Source of the DNA: Synechococcaceae bacterium WB8_1B_136
Lineage (GTDB): Bacteria > Cyanobacteriota > Cyanobacteriia > PCC-6307 > Cyanobiaceae
NCBI GenBank assembly: GCA_010029175.1
Contig: RGNC01000052.1
Coordinates: 1 to 12,270 of the forward strand
DNA: 12,270 nucleotides
Reading direction: 5' to 3'
The position numbers and the translations under genes are program-made. Under the pieces are notes generated by a model. That model was not told the DNA's origin, made no database searches, and worked only from the letters and a program-made list of their open reading frames with translations. Of the stretch, positions 6,855 to 12,270 are shown one piece after another (position 1 is the stretch's first letter; every line of letters begins with the position of its first letter).

Positions 6855-7784
6855 TCAGTGGGGCCAGCTGGCCCCGCGGGTGTTGGTGAACAGCGCATAC
6901 AGCGCCGTTGAGGCACAGAGAAACAGGCGGCTGCCGTAGCGGTCGCCGAAGCAGAGGTTCGACACGCGCCTGGGCACGAGCACCTTGCCCAGCAGGGTGC
7001 CGTCGGGGGCGATGCAGTGCACTCCATCGGCTGCTCCACACCAGAGGTTGCCGTGCTCATCCACGCGGAAGCCATCGGCCCAGCCCGGGGTGATCTTGTG
7101 GAATGGCTCGCCGCCGCTCAGGCTGCGGCCATCGTTGCCGACCGTGAACCGACGGATGTACTGGCGCGGCTGATCGGCTCCGGCTGCTCCGGATTCAGCA
7201 ACGTAGAGCAGTTGTTCATCCGGTGAGAAGGCCAGGCCGTTGGGGCCGTCGAAGTCGGTGGCCACCGCTGTGATCTCGCCGCTGGCGGGATCGAGTCGAT
7301 ACAGCGCCGGAGGCTGCTCGGCGGTCTGCCGGCCCCCCTCGTAGTCGTTCACCAGTCCGTAGTGGGGATCGCTGAACCAGATCGAGCCGTCGCTTTTCAC
7401 CACCACGTCGTTGGGGGTGTTGAGCCGCTGGCCGCGGGCGTGGGTCGCCAGGGTGGTGATGCTGCCGTCGTGCTCCAGCCGGGTGAGGCTGCGGCTGCGG
7501 TGGTGGCACTGGATCAGACGGCCCTGGCGATCGCGGGTCTGGCCGTTGGCGAAGTCTGATGGCTCGAGAAAGGTGCTCACGCCATGCTGTTCGCTCCAGC
7601 GCAGGGTGCGGTTGTTGGGGATGTCGTTGAACAGCAGGCAGCGCTGGTCGCCGAACCACACGGGACCCTCCAGCCAGCGGAAGCCCTCGGCCAGCAGCTC
7701 CAGCTCGGCATTGAACAGCACCAAGGCATCGAAGCGCGAGTCGTGGCTCTCGGTGCAGGGGGAGGGCTGATGCCGCGACGTCAC
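6855..7784 (-). CDS. SMP-30/gluconolactonase family protein
   Basis: The 309-residue protein is a six-bladed beta-propeller of the SMP-30/gluconolactonase/LRE family, which hydrolyses sugar lactones using a divalent metal. The likely metal ligands are present: Glu39 in EGPVW, Asn125 in NTPNDVVV, Asn182 in GPNGLAFSPD and Asp237 in GWADGFRVDEHGNLW. Length and motif order are normal for the family. No signal peptide is seen. The start is GTG at 7784, which overlaps the cupin stop as GTGA and has a strong GGGGAG site six bases upstream, so translation is probably coupled. The divergent SDR at 8842 looks like glucose 1-dehydrogenase, whose product, glucono-1,5-lactone, is a classic substrate of this family. 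That link is an inference from context. Other sugar or aromatic lactones remain possible. Confidence 0.9.
   Translation of the reverse strand: MTSRHQPSPCTESHDSRFDALVLFNAELELLAEGFRWLEGPVWFGDQRCLLFNDIPNNRTLRWSEQHGVSTFLEPSDFANGQTRDRQGRLIQCHHRSRSLTRLEHDGSITTLATHARGQRLNTPNDVVVKSDGSIWFSDPHYGLVNDYEGGRQTAEQPPALYRLDPASGEITAVATDFDGPNGLAFSPDEQLLYVAESGAAGADQPRQYIRRFTVGNDGRSLSGGEPFHKITPGWADGFRVDEHGNLWCGAADGVHCIAPDGTLLGKVLVPRRVSNLCFGDRYGSRLFLCASTALYALFTNTRGASWPH
7527..7534. repeat. HIP1 octamer GCGATCGC
   Basis: Third perfect copy, inside the SMP-30 gene. Confidence 0.7.
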
Positions 7785-8242
7785 TGGAAGCTCCCCGGGC
7801 GAGCCCGCCGCCAGCGGTCGTCGTTGCGCTGCAGGATCAGCTGAACACAGGGCTCATCGCCCACCTGGGCGGAGAGGTGTCCGCGACGGCCGTCGGGGGT
7901 GGCGATGCAGTCCTGATCGCCCCCGAAGGAATACTCACCAGCCCGGATCACCACCAGCTGCCCATCCATGCTCTGCACCGACCAGGCACCCCGCAGCACG
8001 TAGATCCACTTGGGGATGTGGTTCTCATGCCAGTCGGCGGTCCAGCCCACCGGCAGATAGGTGACGAAGGCGTTGCCGTTCTCGAACAGATCGCGGGAGA
8101 ACTGCGGGGAATCTCCCGGCCCCAGCTGTCCGAGCTGAACGTTGGAGATGGTGCAGCGCTGCTGGCGGCTGATGCCGTCGTCATCACTCCAGAGGTGCCA
8201 ATAGCTCTCCGGTGGCGGCGCCTGGTTGAAGGGGTCGTCCAT
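7781..8242 (-). CDS. Cupin-domain protein
   Basis: The 153-residue protein has a single cupin barrel. The first cupin motif is recognisable as WHENHIPKWIYVLRGAWSV (71-89), with His72 and His75 as metal-ligand candidates. The glycine-rich turn GQLVVIRAGEYSFGG follows, and His122 (RRGHLSAQ) could be the last ligand. The residue expected to be Glu or Gln after the two histidines is Trp79, so metal binding may be atypical. Cupins of this size include sugar isomerases, small dioxygenases and non-catalytic binding proteins; the sequence does not decide. ATG 8242 is the natural start. The gene begins 31 bp after the RidA gene and its stop overlaps the SMP-30 start by 4 bp, so it probably works on the same pathway. 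Confidence 0.8.
   Translation of the reverse strand: MDDPFNQAPPPESYWHLWSDDDGISRQQRCTISNVQLGQLGPGDSPQFSRDLFENGNAFVTYLPVGWTADWHENHIPKWIYVLRGAWSVQSMDGQLVVIRAGEYSFGGDQDCIATPDGRRGHLSAQVGDEPCVQLILQRNDDRWRRARPGSFQ
7791..7796 (-). promoter_or_regulatory. Shine-Dalgarno site for the SMP-30 GTG start
   Basis: Read on the minus strand, GGGGAG lies six bases before the GTG at 7784, within the last codons of the cupin gene. It is among the strongest ribosome sites in the window and fixes the start of the coupled gene. Confidence 0.6.
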
Positions 8243-8273
8243 TGTGGTGCGAAGGTTCGTTGGGCGCCTTGTT

Positions 8274-8678
8274 TCAGTCCTTGATGGCGATGGCTGAGAT
8301 CTCCAGTTGGATGCCGAGCACCAGCGCCGACACCTCCACCACAGCCCTGGAGGGATAGGCCTGCGGGTTGGGGAAGTACTCCTGCCACACGGCGTCGAAG
8401 CTGTCGAGCTTGTCGATGTCGGTGAGGTACACCGTGGCGCTCACCACATCTTCAAAACCAAAGCCGGCCTCCTCCAGCACAGCCTGCATGTTCCGCATCA
8501 CCTGCCTGGATTCCAGGGTGATGTCTCCATCGCCCACCTTCAGGTTGGTGGTGGGATCCACGGGCAGCTGGCCGGTGATGAACAGCATGCGGTCCAGCTG
8601 AAAGCCCTGGCTGTAGGAGGCGACGGGCGTGGGAAACCGGTCGCTGTGGATGGCCCGGCGGATCGGGGCGGCGCTCAT
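8274..8678 (-). CDS. RidA family (YjgF/YER057c/UK114) protein
   Basis: The 134-residue protein matches RidA-superfamily proteins over its full length. Recognisable parts are the YSQG segment (Tyr22), LFITGQLPVDP (32-42), the QVMRNMQAVLEEAG helix, and the C-terminal PSRAVVEVSAL with Arg111 and GIQLEISAIA with Glu126. Arg and Glu at these positions are the substrate-binding and water-activating residues of active RidA deaminases, so enamine/imine deaminase activity is plausible. Some relatives in catabolic operons act on other intermediates. It is the first gene of the minus-strand run, reading away from the SDR gene across a 163-bp divergent region. ATG 8678 is the natural start, with only a weak ribosome site upstream. 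Confidence 0.9.
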   Translation of the reverse strand: MSAAPIRRAIHSDRFPTPVASYSQGFQLDRMLFITGQLPVDPTTNLKVGDGDITLESRQVMRNMQAVLEEAGFGFEDVVSATVYLTDIDKLDSFDAVWQEYFPNPQAYPSRAVVEVSALVLGIQLEISAIAIKD

Positions 8679-8719
8679 GGCATCGAGGGGCGGGATGGCC
8701 TGCGATCAACGTAGGAATG

Positions 8720-8751
8720 GCGATGGAAATGTCATCGCTCTGTCATGTCAG
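8720..8751. promoter_or_regulatory. Candidate operator/promoter elements between the divergent RidA and SDR genes
   Basis: The 163-bp divergent region (8679-8841) contains an inverted repeat GCGATG-N7-CATCGC (8720-8738) and a direct repeat TGTCAT at 8730-8735 and 8741-8746, 11 bp apart. On the minus strand a weak promoter can be drawn over them: CTGACA (8751-8746) as -35, a 17-bp spacer and TTCCAT (8728-8723) as -10. A regulator bound here could control both operons. No NtcA-type GTA-N8-TAC site was seen in this stretch. Confidence 0.3.
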
Positions 8752-8804
8752 GTCTCGAACATGCCCCCGTGTTGCAGCCGGCGGCGGGTTCGTTCAGATC
8801 GGCC

Positions 8805-8810
8805 TAGCTT
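8805..8810 (+). promoter_or_regulatory. Candidate -10 box of the SDR operon
   Basis: TAGCTT, inside CTAGCTT at 8804-8810, fits the loose cyanobacterial -10 pattern TAnnnT and would start transcription about 25 bases before ATG 8842. The same heptamer occurs at 2935-2941 before the second GMC gene, and both are followed by CCTTCCTGT near the start codon. No convincing -35 is visible. Confidence 0.3.
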
Positions 8811-8841
8811 CCCTGGAGATCGTTCCCACCTTCCTGTTGCC

Positions 8842-9648
8842 ATGACCGCCTCCAACCCCTACGCCCAGGAGCTGCTCTCCACCCTGCTCAAGGGCAAGGT
8901 GATCATCGTGACCGGCGGCAACAGCGGCATCGGCAAGGCGATCGTGAAGGAGGTGGCACGGCTGGGTGCCCGGGTGGTGATCGACTACCGCTCCCATCCG
9001 GAGGCCACCGAGGCGATCGAGCAGGAAATCGGTGAGCTGGGGGGCACCTGCATCGGCGTGCAGGCCGATGTGGGCAACCTCGACGATCTGCAGCGGTTGG
9101 TGCAGGAGGCGGTGAGCCGCTACGGCCGCCTGGATGTGATGGTGAACAACGCCGGCATCGAGACCCGCACCTCCATCCTCGACACCACCCCCGAGGATTT
9201 CGACAAGGTGCTGAACGTGAATCTGCGCGGGGTGTTCTTTGCCACCCAGTACGCCGCCAAGCAGATGATCGCCCAGGGCGGTGGCGGCCGCGTGATCAAC
9301 ATCTCCTCGGTGCACGAGGACTGGCCGATGCCCAACAACACCCCCTACTGCGTGGCCAAGGGTGGCGTGCGCATGCTCACCCGCACTGCCGGGGTGGAGC
9401 TGGCCGGCAAGGGGGTCACGATCGTGAACGTGGGCCCTGGAGCCGTGGCCACCCCCATCAACGACTCCACCATGAACAACCCCGAGCTGTTGGCCAAGCT
9501 CAACGCCGCCATCCCGATGGGGCGCATGGCCCAGCCGGAGGAGATCGCCCGGGTGGTGGCCTTCCTGGCCAGCGATGCCGCCAGCTACATCACCGCCACC
9601 AGCATCTTTGCCGATGGCGGCATCATGCAGAGCAGCCCCGGCCTCTGA
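8842..9648 (+). CDS. SDR family oxidoreductase, glucose 1-dehydrogenase-like
   Basis: The 268-residue protein is a classical short-chain dehydrogenase. It has the cofactor motif TGGNSGIG (24-31), NNAG (102-105), the catalytic Ser156-Tyr169-Lys173 (ISSVHE and YCVAK), and the C-terminal IFADGGIM. Several stretches match bacterial glucose 1-dehydrogenases closely: SSVHE, NVGPGAVATPIN, IPMGRMAQPEEIA, and ASYITATSIFADGG. Glucose dehydrogenases of this type turn beta-D-glucose into glucono-1,5-lactone with NAD(P). The segment after beta-2 (IDYRSHPE, with Arg50 and Ser51) suggests NADP can be accepted. ATG 8842 is chosen because the homology starts there; the open frame runs back to 8629 but that part lies in the divergent promoter region and shows no SDR similarity. 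It is first in an operon with the channel gene 27 bp downstream. Broader sugar or polyol substrates are possible. Confidence 0.88.
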   Translation: MTASNPYAQELLSTLLKGKVIIVTGGNSGIGKAIVKEVARLGARVVIDYRSHPEATEAIEQEIGELGGTCIGVQADVGNLDDLQRLVQEAVSRYGRLDVMVNNAGIETRTSILDTTPEDFDKVLNVNLRGVFFATQYAAKQMIAQGGGGRVINISSVHEDWPMPNNTPYCVAKGGVRMLTRTAGVELAGKGVTIVNVGPGAVATPINDSTMNNPELLAKLNAAIPMGRMAQPEEIARVVAFLASDAASYITATSIFADGGIMQSSPGL

Positions 9649-9675
9649 GCCGGCAGGCGCACCTCGCCCAGGCCT

Positions 9676-10389
9676 TTGAAGCTCACCCGCGACCAGCTGC
9701 AGCGCCTCCGGCATCGGCACATGGGGTACCGCCTCACCCTCTGTGCCGAAGTGCTGCTGCTGTTGCTGCTTCCTCTGGCCCAGCAGCACAACGGACTGTT
9801 GTCGCTGTTGTTGATCGGCCTGGCCCTGGAGCTGGTGGCGTTTGTGAGCCGCTACTCCTCGCTGCGGGCCACGCGCCCCCTGGTCTATGGCCTGGGTGGG
9901 CTGGCGGTGGTGTTGGAGGTGCTCTGGCAGACCTCCCTGCGTTTCTCCCCCAGCCTGGGCCAGCTGCTCACGGTGCCGCACGTGCTGGTGTGGGTGTTGT
10001 TCCTGCTGGTGGCCGTGGTGCGCAAGGTGAAAACCCTGATCCGGGAGCCCTACGTGACCGTTTCGGTGGTGCTCGGCGCGGCCTCCGGCTACCTGCTGGT
10101 GGGCATCGCCGGTGGCGTGCTGCTCACGGCGCTGTGGGTGCTGCAACCGGCGGCCTTTGATGCGGCGTCCTTGCCGTTGGCGCCGGTCACGGCGGCGGAT
10201 CCGGTGCCGGTGTCCCCCGCGCTGATGGCTGCGTCGTTCGGGTTGCTCACCACCGTGGGCACCGGCGTTCTCTCCCCCGCCAACGTGACGGCCCAGGTGA
10301 TCGCCTCGGTGATCACCATTGCCGGTCAGCTGTATGTGGCGATCCTGATTGCCCTGATCCTCGGCCGCTTCCATCAGCGTGGCGGCTGA
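9676..10389 (+). CDS. Ion channel protein, potassium-channel-like with TVGTG filter
   Basis: The 237-residue product has about six hydrophobic helices (near residues 21-37, 42-58, 69-87, 100-116, 128-156 and 205-230). A pore loop stands before the last: ASFGLLTTVGTGVLSP (186-201). The final helix GQLYVAILIALILGRF is typical of Ion_trans_2-type channels. The potassium filter is normally TVGYG followed by Asp; here it is Thr193-Val-Gly-Thr196-Gly197-Val198. The fourth helix lacks regularly spaced arginines (only VVRKVK at its end), so it is probably not voltage-gated. No ligand-binding domain follows the pore. The start is uncertain: TTG 9676 gives a basic N-terminus, while ATG 9721 would drop 15 residues; neither has a clear ribosome site. 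It lies 27 bp after the SDR and 26 bp before ClC. Ion selectivity cannot be assigned safely. Confidence 0.8.
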   Translation: MKLTRDQLQRLRHRHMGYRLTLCAEVLLLLLLPLAQQHNGLLSLLLIGLALELVAFVSRYSSLRATRPLVYGLGGLAVVLEVLWQTSLRFSPSLGQLLTVPHVLVWVLFLLVAVVRKVKTLIREPYVTVSVVLGAASGYLLVGIAGGVLLTALWVLQPAAFDAASLPLAPVTAADPVPVSPALMAASFGLLTTVGTGVLSPANVTAQVIASVITIAGQLYVAILIALILGRFHQRGG

Positions 10390-10415
10390 ACACCCCACCC
10401 GTTGAGCTGTCTGTT

Positions 10416-11741
10416 GTGTCGCATCCCCAACTGCTGCGTCCCCGTGTGCTGCTGCAACGGCTGTTGCAGCTCACGGTTCTGGGGTTGCTGGTGGGCCTGG
10501 CCTGCTGGCCGTTCAATCTCCTGGACCATTGGCAGGACACCCTGCTGAGGCTGCTGCCCACCTACACCGGCAACGAGTGGTCGTCCACCGCCCTGGCCCT
10601 GGCCCTGGCGCCGCTCGTGGTGGCACCGCTGGTGGTGTGGCTGCAGTCGGGGCTGTGGGCCCGCGGCGCCGGTTCCGGCATTCCCCAGACCATGGCCAGC
10701 ATCGAGGAGCCCGGTGAGGCATCGCGGCTGCTGGGCCTGGTGCCAACCCTACAGCGGCTGGGTCTCTGGGGCCTGGCTACCCTGGCCCTGATGCCCCTGG
10801 GGCGCGAGGGCCCGGTGGTGCAGGTGGGGGCAGCGGTGGCCCAGGGCCTGCGGCGGCGTTTCCCCGGTTGGTTGTCGGAGTTGAAGGATTCCGATCTGCT
10901 GGCGGTGGCCGCTGGCGCCGGGCTGGCGGGCGGCTTCAACACCCCCCTGATGGGGGCGGTGTTCGTGGCGGAGGAACTCACCAGTTCCTTCCATGCGGCC
11001 CTGCTCTGGCCGGCGCTGGTGGTGTGTGCCGTGGCAGCCGCCTTCAGCAACATCACCGGTCAGCCCCTGTTCGCCCTCGGACTGCTGGGCACCGAACCGA
11101 TAGAGATCCTCCAGGTGCTCTGGGCCCTGCCGATCGGCTTGCTGGGGGGGCTGCTCGGTGCGGTGTTCGGCCAGTTGCTGCTGCTGACCACCCGTCGCTT
11201 CCGCAGCCTGGCCCGACGCATGCCCCTGCGGCTGGGACTGGCGGTGGGCACGGTGCTCAGTGGCTTCGCCCTGGCCAGCGGCGGCGCCAGTGGCGGCGAC
11301 GGGGAGGCGTTGATGAGCCATCTGATTGCCGGCAACGCCCTGGGGGGACCGGCGGGCGATCTGCTCACCCTGGCGGTGCGGCTGTTCGGACCGGTGCTCG
11401 CCCTGGGCGCGGGCATTCCCGGCGGGTTGATTGATCCTTCCTTTGCCTTCGGCGCGGTGCTCGGTCGCAGCATCGCCGACCTGGCCGGTGCCGGCGGCCT
11501 GGGACTGGCCCTGGGGATGGCGGCCGGCCTGGCCGGGGCGACCCAGCTGCCGGTGATGACGGTGCTGTTTGCCCTGCGGTTGGCGGGGGATCAGCAGCTG
11601 CTGCCGGGCATCCTGATCGCCGCGGTGCTGGGGGCCTATGTGAGTCGGCTGCTGCTGGCGAAGCCGATCTATCACGCCCTCAAGGACCTCACGATGCCCG
11701 AGGGGGGTGGCTCTCGCCGATCATCCCTCGCCGATGACTAG
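10416..11741 (+). CDS. ClC family chloride channel/antiporter
   Basis: The 441-residue membrane protein carries the defining ClC motifs in order: GSGIP (86-90, Ser87 for central chloride), GREGP (129-133, gating Glu131), the GGFNTPLMGAVFVAEE segment (172-187), GIPGGLIDPSFAFGAVLG (333-350), and KPIY with Tyr419. Glu186-Glu187 align with Glu202-Glu203 of the E. coli exchanger, so the internal proton glutamate appears kept. This predicts a Cl-/H+ antiporter rather than a passive channel. It lacks C-terminal CBS domains, as is common in bacteria, and ends in a short polar tail. The start is GTG 10416, 26 bp after the channel gene, with no strong ribosome site. Its last 21 bases overlap the convergent NDH-2 gene. 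Anion preference (chloride, nitrate or other) is not decided by sequence alone, though Ser87 fits chloride. Confidence 0.92.
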   Translation: MSHPQLLRPRVLLQRLLQLTVLGLLVGLACWPFNLLDHWQDTLLRLLPTYTGNEWSSTALALALAPLVVAPLVVWLQSGLWARGAGSGIPQTMASIEEPGEASRLLGLVPTLQRLGLWGLATLALMPLGREGPVVQVGAAVAQGLRRRFPGWLSELKDSDLLAVAAGAGLAGGFNTPLMGAVFVAEELTSSFHAALLWPALVVCAVAAAFSNITGQPLFALGLLGTEPIEILQVLWALPIGLLGGLLGAVFGQLLLLTTRRFRSLARRMPLRLGLAVGTVLSGFALASGGASGGDGEALMSHLIAGNALGGPAGDLLTLAVRLFGPVLALGAGIPGGLIDPSFAFGAVLGRSIADLAGAGGLGLALGMAAGLAGATQLPVMTVLFALRLAGDQQLLPGILIAAVLGAYVSRLLLAKPIYHALKDLTMPEGGGSRRSSLADD

Positions 11742-12270
11742 GGCGGAGCGCTGGCGGGCGGCGATCATCCACAGCCACTTGGTGAGCAGGGTGAGCCGGT
11801 TCTCGTTGTCGGGCATGAAGGCCAGGTGGGCCAGGCCCCACAACAGCCAGCCCATGGCGCCGCTCACCTTGAAGCCGCGCAGGTCGGCCACGGCGAACAG
11901 CGGGCCGATCACGGCCATGCTGCCGAAATCGCTGAACAGGAAAGGTTTGTGGCTCTCCCCCTGGCTGCTGGCGAGGATGTCCTGGGCCACCCAGCCCCCC
12001 ATCTGCACGGCTGGTCCGGCCATGCCCGGCAGGGGTTTGCCATCGGCGGTGTGGCTGTAGCTGCACAGGTCGCCCACCACCCGGATCTCCGGATGGCCAG
12101 GGATGGAGAAATCGGGCTCCACCACCACCCGGCCGCCGCGATCCAGGCTGCAGCCGCTGCGATCGGCCAGCAGTTTGCCCAGGGGTGCTGCGGCCACGCC
12201 GGCGGTCCAGCAGATGGTCTTGGCCTCCAGGGTGCGCTCGCCGTCGGCGGTGGTCACCACCACCTGACCC
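11721..12270 (-). CDS. Type II NADH dehydrogenase (NDH-2) family FAD oxidoreductase, N-terminal part outside window
   Basis: The frame is open from the window edge to TGA at 11723-11721, giving the last about 182 residues. They include TICWTAGVAAAPLGK, the segment SIPGHPEIRVVGDLCSY with the FAD-binding GD pair, then PLPGMAGPAVQMGGWVAQDI. The closing part FGSMAVIGPLFAVADL...SGAMGWLLWGLAHLAFMPDNENRLTLLTKWLW is the membrane-associating C-terminus typical of NDH-2. NDH-2 passes electrons from NAD(P)H to quinone without pumping protons and sits on the cytoplasmic face of the membrane. The NAD-binding N-terminal half is not visible. A sulphide:quinone reductase-like protein is a less likely alternative. 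The gene converges on the ClC gene and the two overlap by 21 bp. Confidence 0.88.
   Translation of the reverse strand, partial: GQVVVTTADGERTLEAKTICWTAGVAAAPLGKLLADRSGCSLDRGGRVVVEPDFSIPGHPEIRVVGDLCSYSHTADGKPLPGMAGPAVQMGGWVAQDILASSQGESHKPFLFSDFGSMAVIGPLFAVADLRGFKVSGAMGWLLWGLAHLAFMPDNENRLTLLTKWLWMIAARQRSALVIGEG

Noticed and set aside
6860..6875. Perfect 16-bp palindrome GGGGCCAGCTGGCCCC near the 3' end of the SMP-30 gene
   Set aside because: It has no loop, no T-run, and encodes part of the protein tail; in GC-rich coding DNA this can arise by chance, so it is not called a terminator.
8629..8841. In-frame upstream extension of the SDR by 71 codons
   Set aside because: The added segment overlaps the divergent promoter region and the RidA start, and does not resemble an SDR; classical SDRs begin near ATG 8842.
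8794..10398. A 534-codon open frame on the minus strand, opposite the SDR and channel genes
   Set aside because: It is rich in Gly, His and Gln, has no recognisable domain and spans two well-supported genes. It is explained by GC-rich codon bias.
1..12270. tRNA, rRNA, riboswitch, CRISPR array, insertion sequence or prophage remains
   Set aside because: Coding regions occupy nearly the whole window; the gaps are at most 163 bp and show no such structure, no repeat-spacer pattern, and no transposase or integrase motif.

Overview
The window is a gene-dense, GC-rich stretch of bacterial chromosome. The most likely source is a picocyanobacterium of the Synechococcus/Cyanobium type (about 0.7 sure). 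Support comes from a Nif11-type small protein, cyanobacterial-style weak or absent Shine-Dalgarno sites, TAnnnT-like -10 boxes, and three copies of the cyanobacterial HIP1 octamer GCGATCGC (4502, 6387, 7527). There are no RNA genes, CRISPR arrays, insertion sequences or prophage genes. No gene-free stretch exceeds 300 bases; the longest gap is 163 bp.

Layout. (1) Positions 2-4558, plus strand: the 3' end of a GMC flavoprotein oxidoreductase, a GH63/MGH1-like glucosidase whose GTG start overlaps that gene's stop, and after an 88-bp gap with operator-like repeats a complete second GMC oxidoreductase. (2) Positions 4562-8678, minus strand: a compact run transcribed as RidA, cupin, SMP-30/gluconolactonase, Nif11-like peptide, GlcG/HbpS protein, double VOC protein, and DoxX membrane protein. 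It converges on the GMC gene with a 3-bp gap. (3) Positions 8679-8841: a divergent promoter region with an inverted repeat and paired direct repeats. (4) Positions 8842-11741, plus strand: a glucose 1-dehydrogenase-like SDR, a six-helix ion channel with an altered selectivity filter, and a ClC chloride/proton antiporter, spaced 27 and 26 bp apart. (5) Positions 11721-12270, minus strand: the C-terminal part of a type II NADH dehydrogenase, overlapping the ClC gene tail to tail by 21 bp.

How the genes may work together (inference). The glucosidase could release glucose, the SDR oxidise it to gluconolactone, the SMP-30 enzyme open the lactone, and the GMC enzymes oxidise the sugar or sugar acid further. 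DoxX and NDH-2 could pass reducing power to quinone. RidA, the VOC protein and the cupin look like damage control or isomerase/oxygenase helpers. This would be a direct, non-phosphorylating glucose-oxidation island. The channel and ClC antiporter look like a separate ion-homeostasis pair carried on the SDR transcript.

No single gene is of an unknown family. The most unusual points are the TVGTG pore filter, the Nif11-like protein inside a catabolic operon, the cysteine cluster in the complete GMC enzyme, and the half-degenerate double VOC protein.
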